Origin: Rheum nobile
Taxonomy: Eukaryota > Streptophyta > Magnoliopsida > Caryophyllales > Polygonaceae
Length of the DNA stretch: 64,000 bases
NCBI GenBank assembly: GCA_027886185.1
Contig: WOAB01000568.1
Coordinates: 4,464,001 to 4,528,000, forward strand
Direction: 5' to 3'
Every line of letters starts with the position of its first letter. The first letter of the stretch is position 1. The notes beneath the pieces were generated by a model. That model was not told where the DNA came from and searched no databases. It saw only the letters and a list, made by a program, of their open reading frames with translations. The position numbers were made by a program, and so were the translations under genes. Shown in pieces: positions 56,783-64,000 of this stretch.

Positions 56783-58450
56783 TATATAAGTGTAACTATA
56801 TGAAATATAATAAAATAATATAATATATATAAGTGTAACTATGTGAAATATAATGAAATGATATAGTATATAAGTCTAAATATACTAGATTTAATGAAAT
56901 ACTATAGTATATAAGTGTTACTATATGAAATATAATGAAATACTATAGTATATAAGTCTAAGTATACTAGATCTAATGAAATACTATAATACATAAGTGT
57001 AACTATAGGAAATATAATGAAATACTATGGTACATAAGTGTAACTATATGAAATATAATGAAATACTATAGTATATAAGTATAACTATATGAAATTTAAT
57101 AAAATACTATGATACATAAGTGTAACTATATGAAATATAATGAAATACTATGGTACATAAGTATAACTATATGAAATATAATGAAATACTATGGTATATA
57201 AGTGTAACTATATGAAATTTAATGAAATACTATAGTATATAAGTATAACTATATGAAATATAATGAAATACTATGGTATATAAGTCTAAGTATACTAGAT
57301 CTAATGAAATACTATAATACATAAGTGTAACTATAGGAAATATAATGAAATACTATGGTATATAAGTGTAACTATATGAAATATAATGAAATACTATAGT
57401 ATATAAGTGTAACTATATGAATTTAATGAAATACTATAGTATATAAGTCTAAGTATACTAGATCTAATGAAATACTATAATACATAAGTATAACTATATG
57501 AAATATAATGAAATACTATGATACATAAGTGTAACGATATGAAATATAATGAAATACTATAGTATATAAGTATAACTATATGAAATTTAATGAAATACTA
57601 TAGTATATAAGTGTAACTATATGAAATTTAATGAAATACTATAGTATATAAGTATAACTATATGAAATTTAATGAAATACTATGATATATAAGTGTAACT
57701 ATATGAAATTTAATGAAATACTATGATACATAAGTGTAACTATATGAAATATAATGAAATATTATAGTATATAAGTCTAAGTATACTAGATCTAATGAAA
57801 TACTATGGTACATAAGTGTAACTATATGAAATATAATGAAATACTATAGTATATAAGTGTAACTATATGAAATTTAATGAAATACTATAGGATATAAGTC
57901 TATGTATACTAGATCTAATGAAATACTATGGTACATAAGTGTAACTATATGAAATATAATGAAATACTATGGTATATAAGTGTAACTATATGAAATTTAA
58001 TGAAATACTATAGTATATAAGTCTATGTATACTAGATCTAATGAAATACGATGGTACATAAGTGTAACTATATGAAATATAATGAAATACTATGATATAT
58101 AAGTGTAACTATATGAAATATAATGAAATACTATAGTATATAAGTCTAAGTATACTAGATCTAATGAAATACCATGGTACATAAGTGTAACTATATGAAA
58201 TATAATGAAATACTATAGTATATAAGTGTAACTATATGAAATTTAATGAAATACTATAGTATATAAGTCTATGTATACTAGATCTAATGAAATACTATGG
58301 TACATAAGTATAACTATATGAAATATAATGAAATACTATGGTATATAAGTGTAACTATATAAAATTTAATGAAATACTATAGTATATAAGTGTAACTATA
58401 TGAAATTTAATGAAATACTATAGTATATAAGTATAACAATATGAAATATA
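56783..58450 (+). repeat. 41-bp satellite array, forward orientation
   Basis: About 40 copies of a unit reading TATATAAGTGTAACTATATG + AAATATAATGAAATACTATAG. A common variant reads AAGTCTAAGTATACTAGATC + TAATGAAATACTATAG. The period is 41 by direct count (57064 to 57105). Confidence 0.9.
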
Positions 58451-59104
58451 ATGAAATACTATAGTATATAATGAAAATACTATAGTATAAAGGAAAACTA
58501 TAGTATATAAGTATTTCATTAAATTTCACATTAAATATAAAGGAAAACTATAGTATATAAGTATTTCATTAAATTTCATATAGTTACACTTATATACTAT
58601 AGTATTTTATTATATACTATAGTATTTTCATTATATACTATAGTATTTCATTATATTTCATCTAGTTATACTTATATACTATAGTATTTTATTAAATTTC
58701 ATATAGTACCATAGTATTTCATATAGTTACACTTATGTATAATAGTATTTCCTTATATTTCATATAGTTACACTTATGTATCATAGTATTTCATTAAATT
58801 TCATATAGTTACACTTATATACTATAGTATTTTATTATATTTCATATAGTTACACTTATGTAGAATTTATTTCATTATATTTCCTATAGTTACACTTATG
58901 TATTATAGTATTTCATTAGATCTAGTATACTTAGACTTATATACTATAGTATTTCATTATATTTCATATAGTAACACTTATATACTATAGTATTTCATTA
59001 AATCTAGTATACTTAGACTTATATACTATATCATTTCATTATATTTCACATAGTTACACTTATATATACTATAGTATTTTATTATATTTCATATCGTTAC
59101 ACTT
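58451..59104 (-). repeat. 41-bp satellite array, reverse orientation
   Basis: About 15 copies of the same unit inverted (ATTTCATATAGTTACACTTA), after a scrambled turn at 58450-58560. Confidence 0.9.
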
Positions 59105-60059
59105 ATATACGATCGCGGCTTTGCTTCTTGGCATCTTAGCTGAGTTCTTCCAAGGCCGCGTCCGCGGTTTTTTTCCTTTCTTTCAATTCAACTAAAATGC
59201 AACATGTAATTGAAATTTAATATAAAATCAAATTTTTTATAATTTAATATAAAGGGTATATTTAGTAATTTAATATAAATGATATTTTGATAACTTAATA
59301 TAATGACATAATTGTAATTTAATATAAATATAATTTGAGATCAAAAGCCTCTCCATTAAACCCTCTTTTGAGTTGTGGCTTAAATGGAGGCTTAAACTCA
59401 AAAAGCCTCCATTTAAGCCCCATCTTTAAGCCCTAACTCTAAAGAGGGGTTTAATGGAGGGGCTTTTTGGAGGGGAAAACGATATCCGTTTTGAATGAAT
59501 TTTATATGTACGGACGCGTATTAAAATTTTATACAAAATTATAGTAGAAAAATTCAAAAATTTTCACTACAATGCGCTATATGTTGGGCACCAAATAAAA
59601 ATAAATGGGTAGGAAGGCTTCGTGTTTTGGACTTTTGGAGGGGCAAACGCTGTCCGTTTTGGGCGAATTTGATATGTACGGACTCGTATTGAAATTCTCT
59701 ACATGATTAAAAACTTTTTTTTATTTTAAAAATGTTTTAAAATTTTTTTTTATTACAAAAATGTTTAAAAACTTTTTTTTATTAAACAATTTTTTTAAAA
59801 TTTTTTTTTTAAAATAATTTGTATGCCAGAATCTGGCGTACAGATTATAAAAAAAAAATTTTTTTTTTTAAGTATAAATCTGTACGCCAGATTATGGCGT
59901 ACAGATTTATACTTATTTTATAAAAAAAAAATCAAAATACATATAACCTTATTATTTATACATATTTTAATCTGTACGCTAGGAAATAACGTACGCCATT
60001 TCATAGCGTACAGAATGTCGCGCACACAGCAAAAATTCGTCGCGCATATAGTGGCCTCG
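59105..60059 (-). repeat. Right terminal inverted repeat arm
   Basis: Inverted match of 55777-56782, a little shorter, with scattered substitutions and variable A/T runs. Confidence 0.85.
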
Positions 60060-60216
60060 TATCATATTTGTCAACATACAGAATCCAACACTTTCTACCC
60101 AACAACATTTTACATGTAATTCGACATGGATAACAGGTCAAAATCTTGTAGTAGAAAACCAAATCCTCCACATTGAATTCGATATCGTGAATGGTACAAA
60201 GTTGATTTAGCGTCAA
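60060..60216 (-). pseudogene. Spliced TE-derived pseudogene, 5' exon
   Basis: The minus frame TLNQLCTIHDIEFNVEDLVF to WILYVDKYD joins in frame, across the foldback element, with KGWANMFLFV at 55776 downwards. This supports a single exon split by the insertion. Sequence up to 60492 probably holds more of the same gene, but I cannot define exons there. Confidence 0.5.
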
Positions 60217-60492
60217 AAGGAGTAAACCAAAATCTTATAGGAGAAAACTAAATCTTCAACATTGAATCCTTGGAGGACGATGTTCCCATAACCAAGAATC
60301 AACGAAGGATTTGCAACGTTAAGAATTCAATCTTAAGGTGCCATAATGAGATAGAGCCTTTGATAAGTAACGAAGGCCTAAAAGGAAAGAATCGGTGGAT
60401 TGATTGAGACGTAATCAATTATCGGCATGATTATAGCCATTTGATGGTGTAATTATTATGTAAATTAAAATGGCCTATATAAGCTCACTCAT

Positions 60493-62019
60493 TGATAACA
60501 TGATTATATGCTACATCTTGACTCATATTAACCCTATTTTGTGCTTAAAAGATACACTTCTCTAGGCATTTTGTAGGAATTTTGCTTGTTTTGCTCAGAT
60601 CTCTTCTTTTTTGTTGTTTTGGTCTAGTAGGAGCACTTTTGGGAGCTATGGGGACATGATGGAATCAACTTGGAATTACCTCAAGCTTGGACAAGACAAA
60701 AGGAGCATTAACTCGAAGATTTGGTGAAGAAAAATACACTTCAAGAGGATCACAACCTATCGGTGTCGGAAAACACACTCATGTGTAATCACAAGCTGAA
60801 AAATACACATGCTGTCACCACCACGACCAGCCCGTGGTGATCACCACGGCCGTGTTACCCACCGAGAACACTTAAATGCATCTTATCCTCTTCCTTTTAT
60901 AGCCCATATAAATAGGGCATGTAAGGCAAACTTTTAAAACTTATGCCCCAACTTTACATCTCATCTTAGTCTCCATTTCTAGGGTTAGTATTTACTCTGA
61001 TTCTCTCCATTTTTCCAACTCTAGATTTCTTTTCCCACTTAATTTAGTAGTTAGACTTACTCTTTTGTGAGATTCTAGTGTTACCCTTTGGGCTGTTGAG
61101 CTCCTTTGTGGTTCAAGACTTGGAAAATGAGCAAAATTCCATATTTTCTCTCATGGTTCAATGAAAATGCAAGGATTTAGTTGAATGTTAAGTATTTCTT
61201 ACCCATTCTCTCTATTTGGTTGAATGCTAAATATAACTTGTTTATTCTCTCTATTTCTTGTTTTGTTTATCATTATACTCATGTTTATGATGGTTGGATT
61301 GATGTTTTATGCCATGTTCTTGCAAATCATGAGTGAGTAATTTGTTATGTTAGGATTGGGAGTAGCCCAATGGTGATTATGTGATGATTTGATAAAGTTT
61401 TCTCTTTGGTTGGATGAGTTTTGGTCTACTACTCAAATCTTGCACACCAAGTGTTTGTGAAAATGCCTAGTTAGTATTTTTACATGTATTAAATGTTGGA
61501 AATGCATTGAAAGGTGATGTTTGACATTGGAACCTCAAGATTTGAGCTAGGACTTATAGGATCGTGAAAGTAGACCTACTTTCCTAGTGGTTGTGTGAAT
61601 TGTCATTATGCTTAATGAATCTAATCTTGCATTAATTACCACGAAAGTAGGAATTAAGTAGGATTAGACTAATTTCTTATACCTTAAAAGAGGATAAGAT
61701 TTATATAAGGACATTTGACCATTGGAGACCATTACTTGCAACCTTAGAGATTTATTTGTTTGCCATTACATGATCTCATTTGTGGTGAACCTCAATCCTA
61801 GCTTTTCATCATTCAATTAACCCAATTCTACCTCTTTTCGTTTTAGTTAGTTCTAGACTTTGAATTTCTTGTTAGTTCTATAAAATCAAAACCAAAAACT
61901 CCACATATCTTGTTTGATCTAGATTATTAGTCGGTATAGAATTGGTGATCAATGAGTGCTCCCTTGGGTTCGATATCTTTTATACTACTCGATAATACCG
62001 TACACTTACGGGCCTACAA
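60493..62019 (+). mobile_element. Solo LTR of Athila-like family A
   Basis: 1527 bp, TGATAACATGA to GGGCCTACAA, flanked by CTCAT (60488-60492 and 62020-62024). No PBS or internal sequence on either side, so it formed by LTR-LTR recombination. TATA-like CATATAAATAGG at 60905-60916. Inverted repeat CACCACG-ACCAGCC-CGTGGTG near 60819-60839, followed by GTGATCAC. Confidence 0.92.
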
Positions 62020-62024
62020 CTCAT

Positions 62025-62639
62025 AGGTAAGAAATGGATACAATTTTCCCCTACGAAAGACTGATACTATGAAAAAGCTCTATATACTTTCACGTTGTTC
62101 AACTTCTCAACTAGTTATTTCCAGGGAAGTTTGCGTTTTAATCTATTTATTTCCATTTTGTTTACATAATGCAATTTTAGTTTGACACCATATTACTCAA
62201 TTCCATACATCATTTTACATTTCGTACTCGTTATATATGTGTTATTGTTCATTTGAATTATGTCATCACTTTGCATTTAGTTCGATTATTTGGTGTCTTA
62301 CCGCCTCAAAGTTGCATCTTTAGCGAAGTGCTAAACTTGTCCCGAACAGACTCAATTTACATTTACTATCAATAGTTTCGGGTTTCAAGACTCAGGTTCA
62401 ACAAGTCAGAATGTGATTCATTTTGTGCTTCAAACTAGTTCACATTTTGCAAGGTAATGGATCAAAATTTCAAGTTATAGATATAAAAAATACATAAAAA
62501 TCGTAACCATATCATTTTCGGACCAGTATTTTTTTGTTCAGAATAAGAGGCAAGCTCTCTAGTCCTCTAACATAAAAGAGGAGACCTCAACAAGAGGTCC
62601 ATTTAAAACATGTAAACCCAAACTAGCTAAAAGTAAAGG
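62025..62639. other. No gene seen
   Basis: AT-rich sequence with no recognisable element or frame. Confidence 0.5.
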
Positions 62640-63032
62640 CACGATCGATGATGCGGTGTGCCACCCGATTTGCCTCCTGGTAAACATGTTGGATACGAAC
62701 CACCTCGTCCCTTGATAGGAAGTCATAGAACTTGCATACTAAGAGAGGGAGTGGATGATTGTCATTGATGCCCATCTAGAGGAGTAAAGTCATCAACTAT
62801 GAGTCCATTAGGAGAGTGATTTTTATGTGGTCTTCGTTCCAGGAAATGTCCAATCCAAAAGCCAACCCCAAATTTCAGCAATCGGGGCTTTACAAATCCC
62901 CAAATTTAAAACGAAACCCTTACGACAGCGTCCTCCATGATCTTGGGGCACGTCCCATGTTGAATGAAGGCCCGAATTTCCCTTATATGCTCCATCTGTA
63001 TTCACGATCACCCATCCCTCAACTGGCATCAC
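62640..63032 (-). pseudogene. LINE RNase H domain fragment
   Basis: The minus frame begins with GWVIVNTDGAYKGNSG (first catalytic Asp of the RNase H fold). It then shifts frame and reaches IQHVYQEANRVAHRIIDRAF, the usual H...EANRxAD end in which the last Asp is His here. This is the C-terminal RNase H found in plant LINE ORF2 and related host-like proteins. Two or more frameshifts; dead. Confidence 0.7.
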
Positions 63033-63199
63033 CCGTGAGATATTCTTGTCAATCCTTGTTGTCTTTACCGGGTTATTTTTGGACAGGTATAGGTTGGATT
63101 TTTACATCATTTGCAAGAGATGTAATTAGTTATGACATAACATCCAAGGCAGCTTCATATAAATAACATTTTTTCCTTAACATTGCAATCAGTTCTTTG

Positions 63200-63231
63200 A
63201 TGTTTATTTTTTATTTTTTTATTTTATTTTT
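63200..63231 (-). other. A-rich 3' end of a LINE (minus)
   Basis: The T-rich run on plus equals an A-rich tail on minus, placed shortly after the stop of the LINE frame at 63251. Confidence 0.45.
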
Positions 63232-63250
63232 GATGAGGAAAGAAATTATA

Positions 63251-64000
63251 CTACCCTGACGTAGGCCAGCCTAGAGCATCCTGCCGGATGAGAACACGAA
63301 GTTCTGAATCAAGAGGGAGATCAGACAAATGAGGTGAAAGGCTGAGTTTGGCAATATGATCAGCGGACCGATTCACCTCGCGAAAGATATGTCTGATACG
63401 GACATCTTGGAAAGAATGGAGGTCAAAGAAGATATCTGCAACAACCATTTCGATTTTCCAAGGACAAACCCAAATGCCTTTAAAAGAGTTAATAAGACAA
63501 AGATTATCACCTTCAATTTCAATTAATGAAAGGTTAAGCTGTTTAGCCTTGATAATACTTTTCCTGAGTGCTAGTGCGTCAGTCATTAAAGTGGTGTTAA
63601 AACCACAACGACTATTTTCCATGTGTATTATATATGCTTTATCATTTCGAATAATAAATCCCAGTCCGGCTTCTCCATTGCTAAGTTTTGATCCATCAAA
63701 ATTTATTTTATAGTAATTTGCTTGGGGATTGGTCCATTTTAAATTTCTTTTTTTCCTGATTATTCCATTATTTTTCCTTGGTTTAATACAATGTTCCTCC
63801 TCCAATATTTTTGTTTTCTTCCAGTTTATAATGAGGTTATGAATGTAGTTCTTGAGATTTTTTATTTTGTCCGCTGCAGAGTAGTTAAAAATAGTTTGGT
63901 TTTTGTTAATCCAAAGTCCCTACCAAGTAGTGACAAGACAGATGATTTCCTCTCTAGAGAGTAAATTATTGATTTCATTCAATAAGACTTTTGGGGTTTT
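63251..64000 (-). pseudogene. LINE ORF2 C-terminus with RNase H, partial
   Basis: The frame runs in from the right edge: LWINKNQTIFNYSAADKI (end of the RT-associated zinc-binding region), then KWTNPQANYYKINFDGSKL (RNase H first Asp), TDALALRKSI (the usual catalytic Glu is Asp), IEGDNLCLI and REVNRSADHIAKL. One TAG occurs near 63920, where Trp is expected. It ends VLIRQDALGWPTSG at 63251. It nicks and copies target DNA as part of ORF2; the rest lies outside the window. The RNase H part itself is open for 184 residues. Confidence 0.75.

Larger units (their letters stand above)
55777..60059. mobile_element. 4.3 kb foldback element with satellite core
   Basis: Flanked by TATCATAT (55769-55776 and 60060-60067), with the host reading frame continuing across the insertion. 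Left arm 55777-56782 and right arm 59105-60059 are inverted copies. The core (56783-59104) is a 41-bp tandem array that itself reverses orientation at about 58450-58560. The ends share ACTATATGCGCGACG. No transposase frame. An 8-bp duplication would fit a hAT-type, or with one more base a Mutator-type, foldback element; which one is unresolved. Confidence 0.8.

Noticed and set aside
56783..59104. Possible CRISPR array
   Set aside because: The 41-bp units are contiguous with no unique spacers and are AT-rich; this is a satellite-like tandem array in a eukaryotic element.
1..64000. An intact host gene or a prokaryote-like defence, phage or biosynthetic system
   Set aside because: All long frames are explained by transposable elements or their antisense; introns, LTRs and tRNA primer sites show a plant nuclear context.

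Overview
This window looks like intergenic, repeat-dominated nuclear DNA from a flowering plant, probably a eudicot (inference). It is AT-rich and I found no intact host gene. Almost everything is layered transposable elements: Ty3/gypsy LTR retrotransposons of the Tekay/Del chromovirus, Athila/Calypso and Tat/Ogre types, SINE-like and LINE fragments, non-autonomous elements with 8-13 bp flanking repeats, and a 4.3 kb foldback element. The primer-binding sites (tRNA-Met-like TGGTATCAGAGC and tRNA-Asp-like TGGCGCCGTTGCC) and the gag, protease, RT, RNase H and integrase motifs are typical of plants.

Layout. 1-2691: minus-strand Athila-like element (gag, PBS, 5' LTR) whose LTR carries a 252-bp foldback SINE-like insertion. 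2692-8752 and 22712-26683: an old minus-strand LTR family ('E') with two LTR copies around a nearly empty internal region (6815-7264). Each LTR copy holds a non-autonomous element (3113-5592 and 23699-25665). 8753-22711: a compound Tekay-like insertion inside the right E LTR, flanked by the target duplication ACCTA. It has a plus-strand 5' LTR, PBS and gag fused tail-to-tail at about 13232 to a minus-strand integrase-RT-protease-gag-extra ORF-LTR, then two tail-to-tail SINEs and a fragment of the plus-strand LTR. 26780-30470: decayed plus-strand Tat/Ogre-like pol, then a minus-strand spliced pseudogene.

30473-55044: one minus-strand Tekay-like element (LTRs of 2370 and 2358 bp, target duplication TAGGC) with only a gag remnant. 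Inside it lies an Athila-like gag-protease-ORF1 element (34200-49386). Inside that one's gag lies a second, young gag-protease element (36772-43590; two 1315-bp LTRs, duplication TGGAG). The TAGGC element split a spliced pseudogene that continues at 55045-55776 and again at 60060-60216, because the foldback element (55777-60059) landed in one of its exons. A solo Athila LTR (60493-62019, duplication CTCAT) and two LINE RNase H ends (62640-63032 and 63251-64000, minus) close the window.

Cross-cutting signals. (1) Five LTR families carry clustered, short, mostly GC-rich perfect inverted repeats with tiny loops at about the same place, roughly 240-400 bp into the LTR and upstream of the putative TATA box, but with a different sequence in each family; the E family lacks them. 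(2) A hairpin with an invariant CCC-GAAA-GGG apical part occurs twice in each of the two Athila-like 3' regions, and its lower stem changes sequence between copies while pairing is kept. (3) The Tekay-like elements carry an ORF ahead of gag that starts MGVCFS/MGAFCS, like an N-myristoylation signal. All counts and alignments were made by eye.
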